Below, one piece after another: positions 40,921 through 55,500 of a stretch of 64,000 nucleotides of DNA. Below the pieces are notes generated by a model. It had not been told where the DNA came from, ran no database searches, and saw only the letters and a program-made list of their open reading frames with translations. Location of the stretch: assembly GCA_964057225.1 (NCBI GenBank), contig OZ059896.1, positions 22,936,501 through 23,000,500 of the forward strand. Reading direction: 5' to 3'. A program made the position numbers and the translations under genes. The DNA comes from Auanema rhodensis (taxonomy: Eukaryota > Nematoda > Chromadorea > Rhabditida > Rhabditidae). Positions within the stretch are counted from its first letter, which is position 1, and each line of letters opens with the position of its first letter.

Positions 40921-43900
40921 GATAAAGAGATGCGGTTTTCAAAATTAGATTCCTCATGTCCATATTAGTCTAAAAACAAATTTTTATTAATATTGGTTCA
41001 TGGTAACCATGTCTTTGAAATTTACGTGAACTTTAATTTATGCTAATTAAATGTACACGTGATGTGCACTTGGTATGTAACTCGCTTCACGTGAAAGATA
41101 AAGAGATGCGGTTTTCAAAATTAGTTCCCCATGTCCATATTAGTCTAAAAACAAATTTTTATTGATATTGGTTCATGGTAACCATGACTTTGAAATTTAC
41201 GTGAACTTTAATTTATGCTAATTAAATGTACACGTGATGTGCACTTGGTATGTAACTCGCTTCACGTGAAAGATAAAGAGATGCGGTTTTCAAAATTAGA
41301 TTCCCCATGTCCATATTAGTCTAAAAACAAATTTTTATTGATATTGGTTCATGGTAACCATGACTTTGAAATTTACGTGAACTTTAATTTATGCTAATTA
41401 AATGTACACGTGATGTGCACTTGGTATGTAACTCGCTTCACGTGAAAGATGAAGAGATGCGGTTTTCAAAATTAGATTCCCCATGTCCATATTAGTCTAA
41501 AAACAAATTTTTATTGATATTGGTGCATGGTAACCATGACTTTGAAATTTACGTGAACTTTAATTTATGCTAATTAAATGTACACGTGATGTGCACTTGG
41601 TATGTAACTCGCTTCACGTGAAAGATAAAGAGATGCGGTTTTCAAAATTAGATTCCCCATGTCCATATTAGTCTAAAAACAAATTTTTATTGATATTGGT
41701 GCATGGTAACCATGACTTTGAAATTTACGTGAACTTTAATTTATGCTAATTAAATGTACACGTGATGTGCACTTGGTATGTAACTCGCTTCACGTGAAAG
41801 ATAAAGAGATGCGGTTTTCAAAATTAGATTCCCCATGTCCATATTAGTCTAAAAACAAATTTTTATTGATATTGGTGCATGGTAACCATGACTTTGAAAT
41901 TTACGTGAACTTTAATTTATGCTAATTAAATGTACACGTGATGTGCACTTGGTATGTAACTCGCTTCACGTGAAAGATGAAGAGATGCGGTTTTCAAAAT
42001 TAGATTCCCCATGTCCATATTAGTCTAAAAACAAATTTTTATTAATATTGGTTCATGGTAACCATGTCTTTGAAATTTACGTGAACTTCAATTTATGCTA
42101 ATTAAATGTACACGTGATGTGCACTTGGTATGTAACTCGCTTCACGTCAAAGATAAAGAGATGCGGTTTTCAAAATTAGATTCCTCATGTCCATATTAGT
42201 CTAAAAACAAATTTTTATTAATATTGGTTCATGGTAACCATGTCTTTGAAATTTACGTGAACTTTAATTTATGCTAATTAAATGTACACGTGATGTGCAC
42301 TTGGTATGTAACTCGCTTCACGTGAAAGATAAAGAGATGCGGTTTTCAAAATTAGATTCCACATGTCCATATTAGTCTAAAAACAAATTTTTATTAATAT
42401 TGGTTCATGGTAACCATGTCTTTGAAATTTACGTGAACTTTAATTTATGCTAATTAAATGTACACGTGATGTGCACTTGGTATGTAACTCGCTTCACGTC
42501 AAAGATAAAGAGATGCGGTTTTCAAAATTAGATTCCTCATGTCCATATTAGTCTAAAAACAAATTTTTATTAATATTGGTTCATGGTAACCATGTCTTTG
42601 AAATTTACGTGAACTTTAATTTATGCTAATTAAATGTACACGTGATGTGCACTTGGTATGTAACTCGCTTCACGTGAAAGATAAAGAGATGCGGTTTTCA
42701 AAATTAGATTCCACATGTCCATATTAGTCTAAAAACAAATTTTTATTAATATTGGTTCATGGTAACCATGTCTTTGAAATTTACGTGAACTTTAATTTAT
42801 GCTAATTAAATGTACACGTGATGTGCTCTTGGTATGTAACTCGCTTCACATGAAAGATAAAGAGATGCAGTTCTCAAAATTAGATTCCCCATGTCCATAT
42901 TAGTCTAAAAACAAATTTTTATTAATATTGGTTCATGGTAACCATGTCTTTGAAATTTACGTGAACTTTAATTTATGCTAATTAAATGTACACGTGATGT
43001 GCACTTGGTATGTAACTCGCTTCACGTGAAAGATAAAGAGATGCGGTTTTCAAAATTAGATTCCCCATGTCCATATTAGTCTAAAAACAAATTTTTATTG
43101 ATATTGGTTCATGGTAACCATGACTTTGAAATTTACGTGAACTTTAATTTATGCTAATTAAATGTACACGTGATGTGCACTTGGTATGTAACTCGCTTCA
43201 CGTGAAAGATAAAGAGATGCGGTTTTCAAAATTAGATTCCCCATGTCCATATTAGTCTAAAAACAAATTTTTATTAATATTGGTTCATGGTAACCATGAT
43301 TTTGAAATTTACGTGAACTTTAATTTATGCTAATTAAATGTACACGTGATGTGCACTTGGTATGTAACTCGCTTCACGTGAAAGATAAAGAAATGCGGTT
43401 TTCAAAATTAGATTCCCCATGTCCATTTTAGTCTAAAAACAAATTTTTATTGATATTGGTTCATGGTAACCATGACTTTGAAATTTACGTGAACTTTAAT
43501 TTATGCTAATTAAATGTACACGTGATGTGCACTTGGTATGTAACTCGCTTCACGTGAAAGATAAAGAGATGCGGTTTTCAAAATTAGATTCCCCATGTCC
43601 ATATTAGTCTAAAAACAAATTTTTATTAATATTGGTTCATGGTAACCATGTCTTTGAAATTTACGCGAACTTTAATTTATGCTAATTAAATGTACACGTG
43701 ATGTGCTCTTGGTATGTAACTCGCTTCACGTGAAAGATAAAGAGATGCGGTTTTCAAAATTAGATTCTCCATGTCCATATTAGTCTAAAAACAAATTTTT
43801 ATTGATATTGGTTCATGGTAACCATGACTTTGAAATTTACGTGAACTTTAATTTATGCTAATTAAATGTACACGTGATGTGCACTTGGTATGTAACTCGC

Positions 43901-46900
43901 TTCACGTGAAAGATAAAGAGTTGCGGTTTTTGAAATTAGATTCCCCATGTCCATATTAGTCTAAAAACAAATTTTTATTAATATTGGTTCATGGTAACCA
44001 TGTCTTTGAAATTTACGTGAACTTTAATTTATGCTAATTAAATGTACACGTGATGTGCACTTGGTATGTAACTCGCTTCACGTGAAAGATAAAGAGATGC
44101 GGTTTTCAAAATTAGATTCCCCATGTCCATATTAGTCTAAAAACAAATTTTTATTAATATTGGTTCATGGTAACCATGTCTTTGAAATTTACGCGAACTT
44201 TAATTTATGCTAATTAAATGTACACGTGATGTGCTCTTGGTATGTAACTCGCTTCACGTGAAAGATAAAGAGATGCGGTTTTCAAAATTAGATTCCCCAT
44301 GTCCATATTAGTCTAAAAACAAATTTTTATTGATATTGGTTCATGGTAACCATGACTTTGAAATTTACGTGAACTTTAATTTATGCTAATGAAATGTACA
44401 CGTGATGTGCACTTGGTATGTAACTCGCTTCACGTGAAAGATAAAGAGATGCGGTTTTCGAAATTAGATTCCCCATGTCCATATTAGTCTAAAAACAAAT
44501 TTTTATTAATATTGGTTCATGGTAACCATGTCTTTGAAATTTACGTGAACTTTAATTTATGCTAATTAAATGTACACGTGATGTGCTCTTGGTATGTAAC
44601 TCGCTTCACGTGAAAGATAAAGAGATGCGGTTTTCAAAATTAGATTCCCCATGTCCATATTAGTATAAAAACAAATTTTTATTAATATTGGTTCATGGTA
44701 ACCATGTCTTTGAAATTTACGTGAACTTTAATTTATGCTAATTAAATGTACACGTGATGTGCACTTGGTATGTAACTCGCTTCACGTGAAAGATAAAGAG
44801 ATGCGGTTTTCAAAATTAGATTCCCCATGTCCATATTAGTATAAAAACAAATTTTTATTAATATTGGTTCATGGTAACCATGTCTTTGAAATTTACGTGA
44901 ACTTTAATTTATGCTAATTAAATGTACACGTGATGTGCACTTGGTATGTAACTCGCTTCACGTGAAAGATAAAGAGATGCGGTTTTCAAAATTAGATTCC
45001 TCATGTCCATATTAGTCTAAAAACAAATTTTTATTAATATTGGTTCATGGTAACCATGTCTTTGAAATTTACGTGAACTTTAATTTATGCTAATTAAATG
45101 TACACGTGATGTGCACTTGGTATGTAACTCGCTTCACGTGAAAGATAAAGAGATGCGGTTTTCAAAATTAGATTCCCCATGTCCATATTAGTCTAAAAAC
45201 AAATTTTTATTAATATTGGTTCATGGTAACCATGTCTTTGAAATTTACGTGAACTTTAATTTATGCTAATTAAATGTACACGTGATGTGCTCTTGGTATG
45301 TAACTCGCTTCACATGAAAGATAAAGAGATGCAGTTCTCAAAATTAGATTCCCCATGTCCATATTAGTCTAAAAACAAATTTTTATTAATATTGGTTCAT
45401 GGTAACCATGTCTTTGAAATTTACGTGAACTTTAATTTATGCTAATTAAATGTACACGTGATGTGCACTTGGTATGTAACTCGCTTCACGTGAAAGATAA
45501 AGAGATGCGGTTTTCAAAATTAGATTCCCCATGTCCATGTTAGTCTAAAAACAAATTTTTATTGATATTGGTTCATGGTAACCATGACTTTGAAATTTAC
45601 GTGAACTTTAATTTATGCTAATTAAATGTACACGTGATGTGCACTTGGTATGTAACTCGCTTCACGTGAAAGATAAAGAGATGCGGTTTTCAAAATTAGA
45701 TTCCCCATTTCCATATTAGTCTAAAAACAAATTTTTATTAATATTGGTTCATGGTAACCATGTCTTTGAAATTTACGTGAACTTTAATTTATGCTAATTA
45801 AATGTACACGTGATGTGCACTTGGTATGTAACTCGCTTCACGTGAAAGATAAAGAGATGCGGTTTTCAAAATTAGATTCCCCATGTCCATATTAGTCTAA
45901 AAACAAATTTTTATTGATATTGGTTCATGGTAACCATGATTTTGAAATTTACGTGAACTTTAATTTATGCTAATTAAATGTACACGTGATGTGCACTTGG
46001 TATGTAACTCGCTTCACGTGAAAGATAAAGAAATGCGGTTTTCAAAATTAGATTTCCCATGTCCATTTTAGTCTAAAAACAAATTTTTATTGATATTGGT
46101 TCATGGTAACCATGACTTTGAAATTTACGTGAACTTTAATTTATGCTAATTAAATGTACACGTGATGTGCACTTGGTATGTAACTCGCTTCACGTGAAAG
46201 ATAAAGAGATGCGGTTTTCAAAATTAGATTCCCCATGTCCATATTAGTCTAAAAACAAATTTTTATTAATATTGGTTCATGGTAACCATGTCTTTGAAAT
46301 TTACGCGAACTTTAATTTATGCTAATTAAATGTACACGTGATGTGCTCTTGGTATGTAACTCGCTTCACGTGAAAGATAAAGAGATGCGGTTTTCAAAAT
46401 TAGATTCCCCATGTCCATATTAGTCTAAAAACAAATTTTTATTAATATTGGTTCATGGTAACCATGTCTTTGAAATTTACGTGAACTTTAATTTATGCTA
46501 ATTAAATGTACACGTGATGTGCACTTGGTATGTAACTCGCTTCACGTGAAAGATAAAGAGATGCGGTTTTCAAAATTAGATTCCCCATGTCCATATTAGA
46601 CTAAAAACAAATTTTTATTAATATTGGTTTATGGTAACCATGTCTTTGAAATTTACGCGAACTTTAATTTATGCTAATTAAATGTACACGTGATGTGCTC
46701 TTGGTATGTAACTCGCTTCACGTGAAAGATAAAGAGATGCGGTTTTCAAAATTAGATTCCCCATGTCCATATTAGTCTAAAAACAAATTTTTATTGATAT
46801 TGGTTCATGGTAACCATGACTTTGAAATTTACGTGAACTTTAATTTATGCTAATTAAATGTACACGTGATGTGCACTTGGTATGTAACTCGCTTCACGTG

Positions 46901-47295
46901 AAAGATAAAGAGATGCGGTTTTCGAAATTAGATTCCCCATGTCCATATTAGTCTAAAAACAGATTTTTATTAATATTGGTTCATGGTAACCATGTCTTTG
47001 AAATTTACGTGAACTTTAATTTATGCTAATTAAATGTACACGTGATGTGCACTTGGTATGTAACTCGCTTCACGTGAAAGATAAAGAGATGCGGTTTTCA
47101 AAATTAGATTTCCCATGTCCATATTAGTCTAAAAACAAATTTTTATTGATATTCGTTCATGGTAACCATGACTTTGAAATTTACGTGAACTTTAATTTAT
47201 GCTAATTAAATGTACACGTGATGTGCACTTGGTATGTAACTCGCTTCACGTGAAAGATAAAGAGATGCGGTTTTCAAAATTAGATTCCCCATGTC
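40441..47295. repeat. Intra-array segmental duplication, copy 2 (about 6.9 kb)
   Basis: This is the partner of 30,410-37,440. The two copies are collinear and differ by scattered single bases (for example T versus A in GGTAACCTTGAC near 31,504) and by four copy-number steps. Relative to copy 1, copy 2 has one additional monomer near 40.5 kb, two additional near 42.4 kb, one fewer near 46.4 kb and three fewer near 46.9 kb, a net of -176 bp. The shared 1-base deletion is at about 41,124. Confidence 0.9.
42100..42860. repeat. Two-monomer (352-bp) tandem duplication
   Basis: The pair GATTCCTCATG then GATTCCACATG appears twice in succession (near 42,184 and 42,361, then 42,535 and 42,710). Segmental copy 1 has it once (near 31,977 and 32,153). 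This raises the offset between the two blocks from 10,207 to 10,559 bp, exactly two monomers. Confidence 0.85.
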
Positions 47296-47880
47296 CATAT
47301 TAGTCTAAAAACAAATTTTTATTGATATTGGTTCATGGTAACCATGACTTTGAAATTTACGTGAACTTTAATTTATGCTAATTAAATGTACACGTGATGT
47401 GCACTTGGTATGTAACTCGCTTCACGTGAAAGATAAAGAGATGCGGTTTTCAAAATTAGATTCCCCATGTCCATATTAGTCTAAAAACAAATTTTTATTA
47501 ATATTGGTTCATGGTAACCATGTCTTTGAAATTTACGTGAACTTTAATTTATGCTAATTAAATGTACACGTGATGTGCACTTGGTATGTAACTCGCTTCA
47601 CGTGAAAGATAAAGAAATGCGGTTTTCAAAATTAGATTCCCCATGTCCATATTAGTCTAAAAACAAATTTTTATTAATATTGGTTCATGGTAACCATGTC
47701 TTTGAAATTTACGTGAACTTTAATTTATGCTAATCAAATGTACACGTGATGTGCACTTGGTATGTAACTCGCTTCACGTGAAAGATAAAGAGATGCGGTT
47801 TTCACAATTAGATTCCCCATGTCCATATTAGTCTAAAAACAAATTTTTATTAATATTGGTTCATGGTAACCATGTCTTTG

Positions 47881-49230
47881 AAATTTACGTGAACTTTAAT
47901 TTATGCTAATTAAATGTACACGTGATGTGCACTTGGTATGTAACTCGCTTCACGTGAAAGATAAAGAGATGCGGTTTTCAAAATTAGATTCCCCATGTCC
48001 ATATTAGTCTAAAAACAAATTTTTATTAATATTGGTTCATGGTAACCATGTCTTTGAAATTTACGTGAACTTTAATTTATGCTAATTAAATGTACACGTG
48101 ATGTGCACTTGGTATGTAACTCGCTTCACGTGAAAGATAAAGAGATGCGGTTTTCAAAATTAGATTCCCCATGTCCATATTAGTCTAAAAACAAATTTTT
48201 ATTAATATTGGTTCCTGGTAACCATGTCTTTGAAATTTACGTGAACTTTAATTTATGCTAATTAAATGTACACGTGATGTGCACTTGGTATGTAACTCGC
48301 TTCACGTGAAAGATAAAGAGATGCGGTTTTCAAAATTAGATTCCCCATGTCCATATTAGTCTAAAAACAAATTTTTATTAATATTGGTTCATGGTAACCA
48401 TGTCTTTGAAATTTACGTGAACTTTAATTTATGCTAATTAAATGTACACGTGATGTGCACTTGGTATGTAACTCGCTTCACGTGAAAGATAAAGAGATGC
48501 GGTTTTCAAAATTAGATTCCCCATGTCCATATTAGTCTAAAAACAAATTTTTATTAATATTGGTTCATGGTAACCATGTCTTTGAAATTTACGTGAACTT
48601 TAATTTATGCTAATTAAATGTACACGTGATGTGCACTTGGTATGTAACTCGCTTCACGTGAAAGATAAAGAGATGCGGTTTTCAAAATTAGATTCCCCAT
48701 GTCCATATTAGTCTAAAAACAAATTTTTATTAATATTGGTTCATGGTAACCATGTCTTTGAAATTTACGTGAACTTTAATTTATGCTAATTAAATGTACA
48801 CGTGATGTGCACTTGGTATGTAACTCGCTTCACGTGAAAGATAAAGAGATGCGGTTTTCAAAATTAGATTCCCCATGTCCATATTAGTCTAAAAACAAAT
48901 TTTTATTAATATTGGTTCATGGTAACCATGTCTTTGAAATTTACGTGAACTTTAATTTATGCTAATTAAATGTACACGTGATGTGCACTTGGTATGTAAC
49001 TCGCTTCACGTGAAAGATAAAGAGATGCGGTTTTCAAAATTAGATTCCCCATGTCCATATTAGTCTAAAAACAAATTTTTATTAATATTGGTTCATGGTA
49101 ACCATGTCTTTGAAATTTACGTGAACTTTAATTTATGCTAATTAAATGTACACGTGATGTGCACTTGGTATGTAACTCGCTTCACGTGAAAGATAAAGAG
49201 ATGCGGTTTTCAAAATTAGATTCCCCATGT
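47881..49230. repeat. Homogeneous run of type B monomers
   Basis: About seven consecutive copies match the type B consensus, with one visible substitution (GGTTCCTGG near 48,213). Elsewhere in the array types A and B usually mix within a few copies. The run lies just right of segmental copy 2 and suggests a recent local amplification of a single monomer. Confidence 0.75.
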
Positions 49231-52200
49231 CCATATTAGTCTATAAACAAATTTTTATTGATATTGGTTCATGGTAACCATGACTTTGAAATTTACGTGA
49301 ACTTTAATTTATGCTAATTAAATGTACACGTGATGTGCTCTTGGTATGTAACTCGCTTCACGTGAAAGATAAAGAGATGCGGTTTTCAAAATTAGATTCC
49401 CCATGTCCATATTAGTCTAAAAACAAATTTTTATTAATATTGGTTCATGGTAACCATGTCTTTGAAATTTACGTGAAATTTAATTTATGCTAATTAAATG
49501 TACACGTGATGTGCACTTGGTATGTAACTCGCTTCACGTGAAAGATAAAGAGATGCGGTTTTCAAAATTAGATTCCCCATGTCCATATTAGTCTAAAAAC
49601 AATATTTTATTAATATTGGTTCATGGTAACCATGTATTTGAAATTTACGTGAACTTTAATTTATGCTAATTAAATGTACACGTGATGTGCTCTTGGTATG
49701 TAACTCGCTTCACGTGAAAGATAAAGAGATGCGGTTTTCAAAATTAGATTCCCCATGTCCATATTAGTCTAAAAACAAATTTTTATTAATATTGGTTCAT
49801 GGTAACCATGTCTTTGAAATTTACGTGAACTTTAATTTATGCTAATTAAATGTACACGTGATGTGCACTTGGTATGTAACTCGCTTCACGTGAAAGATAA
49901 AGAGATGCGGTTTTCAAAATTAGATTCCCCATGTCCATATTAGTCTAAAAACAAATTTTTATTGATATTGGTTCATGCTAACCATGACTTTGAAATTTAC
50001 GTGAACTTTAATTTATGCTAATTAAATGTACACGTGATGTGCACTTGGTATGTAACTCGCTTCACGTGAAAGATAAAGAGATGCGGTTTTCAAAATTAGA
50101 TTCCCCATGTCCATATTAGTCTAAAAACAAATTTTTATTGATATTGGTTCATGGTAACCATGACTTTGAAATTTACGTGAACTTTAATTTATGCTAATTA
50201 AATGTACACGTGATGTGCACTTGGTATGTAACTCGCTTCACGTGAAAGATAAAGAGATGCGGTTTTCAAAATTAGATTCCCCATGTCCATATTAGTCTAA
50301 AAACAAATTTTTATTAATATTGGTTCATGGTAACCATGACTTTGAAATTTACGTGAACTTTAATTTATGCTAATTAAATGTACACGTGATGTGCACTTGG
50401 TATGTAACTCGCTTCACGTGAAAGATAAAGAGATGCGGTTTTCAAAATTAGATTCCCCATGTCCATATTAGTCTAAAAACAAATTTTTATTAATATTGGT
50501 TCATGGTAACCATGTCTTTGAAATTTACGTGAACTTTAATTTATGCTAATTAAATGTACACGTGATGTGCACTTGGTATGTAACTCGCTTCACGTGAAAG
50601 ATAAAGAGATGCGGTTTTCAAAATTAGATTCCCCATGTCCATATTAGTCTAAAAACAATATTTTATTAATATTGGTTCATGGTAACCATGTCTTTGAAAT
50701 TTACGTGAACTTTAATTTATGCTAATTAAATGTACACGTGATGTGCACTTGGTATGTAACTCGCTTCACGTGAAAGATAAAGAGATGCGGTTTTCAAAAT
50801 TAGATTCCCCATGTCCATATTAGTCTAAAAACAAATTTTTATTAATATTGGTTCATGGTAACCATGTCTTTGAAATTTACGTGAACTTTAATTTATGCTA
50901 ATTAAATGTACACGTGATGTGCACTTGGTATGTAACTCGCTTCACGTGAAAGATAAAGAGATGCGGTTTTCAAAATTAGATTCCCCATGTCCATATTAGT
51001 CTAAAAACAAATTTTTATTAATATTGGTTCATGGTAACCATGTCTTTGAAATTTACGTGAACTTTAATTTATGCTAATTAAATGTACACGTGATGTGCAC
51101 TTGGTATGTAACTCGCTTCACGTGGAAGATAAAGAGATGCGGTTTTCAAAATTAGATTCCCCATGTCCATATTAGTCTAAAAACAAATTTTTATTAATAT
51201 TGGTTCATGGTAACCATGTCTTTGAAATTTACGTGAACTTTAATTTATGCTAATTAAATGTACACGTGATGTGCACTTGGTATGTAACTCGCTTCACGTG
51301 AAAGATAAAGAGATGCGGTTTTCAAAATTAGATTCCCCATGTCCATATTAGTCTAAAAACAAATTTTTATTAATATTGGTTCATGGTAACCATGTCTTTG
51401 AAATTTACGTGACCTTTAATTTATGCTAATTAAATGTACACGTGATGTGCACTTGGTATGTAACTCGCTTCACGTGAAAGAGAAAGAGATGCGGTTTTCA
51501 AAATTAGATTCCCCATGTCCATATTAGTCTAAAAACAAATTTTTATTAATATTGGTTCATGGTAACCATGTCTTTGAAATTTACGTGAACTTTAATTTAT
51601 GCTAATTAAATGTACACGTGATGTGCTCTTGGTATGTAACTCGCTTCACGTGAAAGATAAAGAGATGCGGTTTTCAAAATTAGATTCCCCATGTCCATAT
51701 TAGTCTAAAAACAAATTTTTATTAATATTGGTTCATGGTAACCATGTCTTTGAAATTTACGTGAACTTTAATTTATGCTAATTAAATGTACACGTGATGT
51801 GCACTTGGTATGTAACTCGCTTCACGTGAAAGATAAAGAGATGCGGTTTTCAAAATTAGATTCCCCATGTCCATATTAGTCTAAAAACAAATTTTTATTG
51901 ATATTGGTTCATGGTAACCATGACTTTGAAATTTACGTGAACTTTAATTTATGCTAATTAAATGTACACGTGATGTGCACTTGGTATGTAACTCGCTTCA
52001 CGTGAAAGATAAAGAGATGCGGTTTTCAAAATTAGATTCCCCATTTCCATATTAGTCTAAAAACAAATTTTTATTAATATTGGTTCATGGTAACCATGTC
52101 TTTGAAATTTACGTGAACTTTAATTTATGCTAATTAAATGTACACGTGATGTGCACTTGGTATGTAACTCGCTTCACGTGAAAGATAAAGAGATGCGGTT

Positions 52201-52599
52201 TTCAAAATTAGATTCCCCATGTCCATATTAGTCTAAAAACAAATTTTTATTGATATTGGTTCATGGTAACCATGTCTTTGAAATTTACGTAAACTTTAAT
52301 TTATGCTAATTAAATGTACACGTGATGTGCACTTGGTATGTAACTCGCTTCACGTGAAAGATAAAGAGATGCGGTTTTCAAAATTAGATTCCCCATGTCC
52401 ATTTTAGTCTAAAAACAAATTTTTATTGATATTGGTTCATGGTAACCATGACTTTGAAATTTACGTGAACTTTAATTTATGCTAATTAAATGTACACGTG
52501 ATGTGCACTTGGTATGTAACTCGCTTCACGTGAAAGATAAAGAGATGCGGTTTTCAAAATTAGATTCCCCATTTCCATATTAGTCTAAAAACAAATTTT

Positions 52600-55500
52600 T
52601 ATTAATATTGGTTCATGGTAACCATGTCTTTGAAATTTACGTGAACTTTAATTTATGCTAATTAAATGTACACGTGATGTTCACTTGGTATGTAACTCGC
52701 TTCACGTGAAAGATAAAGAGATGCGGTTTTCAAAATTAGATTCCCCATGTCCATATTAGTCTAAAAACAAATTTTTATTGAAATTGGTTCATGGTAACCA
52801 TGATTTTGAAATTTACGTGAACTTTAATTTATGCTAATTAAATGTACACGTGATGTGCATTTGGTATGTAACTCGCTTCACGTGAAAGATAAAGAAATGC
52901 GGTTTTCAAAATTAGATTCCCCATGTCCATTTTAGTCTAAAAACAAATTTTTATTGATATTGGTTCATGGTAACCATGACTTTGAAATTTACGTGAACTT
53001 TAATTTATGCTAATTAAATGTACACGTGATGTGCACTTGGTATGTAACTCGCTTCACGTGAAAGATAAAGAGATGCGGTTTTCAAAATTAGATTCCCCAT
53101 GTCCATATTAGTCTAAAAACAAATTTTTATTAATATTGGTTCATGGTAACCATGTCTTTGAAATTTACGTGAACTTTAATTTATGCTAATTAAATGTACA
53201 CGTGATGTGCTCTTGGTATGTAACTCGCTTCACGTGAAAGATAAAGAGATGCGGTTTTCAAAATTAGATTCCCCATGTCCATATTAGTCTAAAAACAAAT
53301 TTTTATTAATATTGGTTCATGGTAACCATGTCTTTGAAATTTACGTGAACTTTAATTTATGCTAATTAAATGTACACGTGATGTGCACTTGGTATGTAAC
53401 TCGCTTCACGTGAAAGATAAAGAGATGCGGTTTTCAAAATTAGATTCCCCATGTCCATATTAGTCTAAAAACAAATTTTTATTGATATTGGTTCATGGTA
53501 ACCATGACTTTGAAATTTACGTGAACTTTAATTTATGCTAATTAAATGTACACGTGATGTGCACTTGGTATGTAACTCGCTTCACGTGAAAGATAAAGAG
53601 ATGCGGTTTTCAAAATTAGATTCCCCATTTCCATATTAGTCTAAAAACAAATTTTTATTAATATTGGTTCATGGTAACCATGTCTTTGAAATTTACGTGA
53701 ACTTTAATTTATGCTAATTAAATGTACACGTGATGTTCACTTGGTATGTAACTCGCTTCACGTGAAAGATAAAGAGATGCGGTTTTCAAAATTAGATTCC
53801 CCATGTCCATATTAGTCTAAAAACAAATTTTTATTGATATTGGTTCATGGTAACCATGATTTTGAAATTTACGTGAACTTTAATTTATGCTAATTAAATG
53901 TACACGTGATGTGCTCTTGGTATGTAACTCGCTTCACTTGAAAGATAAAGAGATGCGGTTTTCAAAATTAGATTCCCCATGTCCATATTAGTCTAAAAAC
54001 AAATTTTTATTGATATTGGTTCATGGTAACCATGACTTTGAAATTTACGTGAACTTTAATTTATGCTAATTAAATGTACACGTGATGTGCACTTGGTATG
54101 TAACTCGCTTCACGTGAAAGATAAAGAGATGCGGTTTTCAAAATTAGATTCCCCATGTCCATATTAGTCTAAAAACAAATTTTTATTGATATTGGTTCAT
54201 GGTAACCATGACTTTGAAATTTACGTGAACTTTAATTTATGCTAATTAAATGTACACGTGATGTGCACTTGGTATGTAACTCGCTTCACGTGAAAGATAA
54301 AGAGATGCGGTTTTCAAAATTAGATTCCCCATGTCCATATTAGTCTAAAAACAAATTTTTATTGATATTGGTGCATGGTAACCATGACTTTGAAATTTAC
54401 GTGAACTTTAATTTATGCTAATTAAATGTACACGTGATGTGCACTTGGTATGTAACTCGCTTCACGTAAAAGATAAAGAGATGCGGTTTTCAAAATTAGA
54501 TTCCCCATGTCCATATTAGTCTAAAAACAAATTTTTATTGATATTGGTTCATGGTAACCATGACTTTGAAATTTACGTGAACTTTAATTTATGCTAATTA
54601 AATGTACACGTGATGTGCACTTGGTATGTAACTCGCTTCACGTAAAAGATAAAGAGATGCGGTTTTCAAAATTAGATTCCCCATGTCCATATTAGTCTAA
54701 AAACAAATTTTTATTAATATTGGTTCATGGTAACCATGACTTTGAAATTTACGTGAACTTTAATTTATGCTAATTAAATGTACACGTGATGTTCACTTGG
54801 TATGTAACTCGCTTCACGTGAAAGATAAAGAGATGCGGTTTTCAAAATTAGATTCCCCATGTCCATATTAGTCTAAAAACAAATTTTTATTGATATTGGT
54901 TCATGGTAACCATGATTTTGAAATTTACGTGAACTTTAATTTATGCTAATTAAATGTACACGTGATGTGCATTTGGTATGTAACTCGCTTCACGTGAAAG
55001 ATAAAGAAATGCGGTTTTCAAAATTAGATTCCCCATGTCCATTTTAGTCTAAAAACAAATTTTTATTGATATTGGTTCATGGTAACCATGACTTTGAAAT
55101 TTACGTGAACTTTAATTTATGCTAATTAAATGTACACGTGATGTGCACTTGGTATGTAACTCGCTTCACGTGAAAGATAAAGAGATGCGGTTTTCAAAAT
55201 TAGATTCCCCATGTCCATTTTAGTCTAAAAACAAATTTTTATTGATATTGGTTCATGGTAACCATGACTTTGAAATTTACGTGAACTTTAATTTATGCTA
55301 ATTAAATGTACACGTGATGTGCACTTGGTATGTAACTCGCTTCACGTGAAAGATAAAGAGATGCGGTTTTCAAAATTAGATTCCCCATTTCCATATTAGT
55401 CTAAAAACAAATTTTTATTAATATTGGTTCATGGTAACCATGTCTTTGAAATTTACGTGAACTTTAATTTATGCTAATTAAATGTACACGTGATGTGCAC

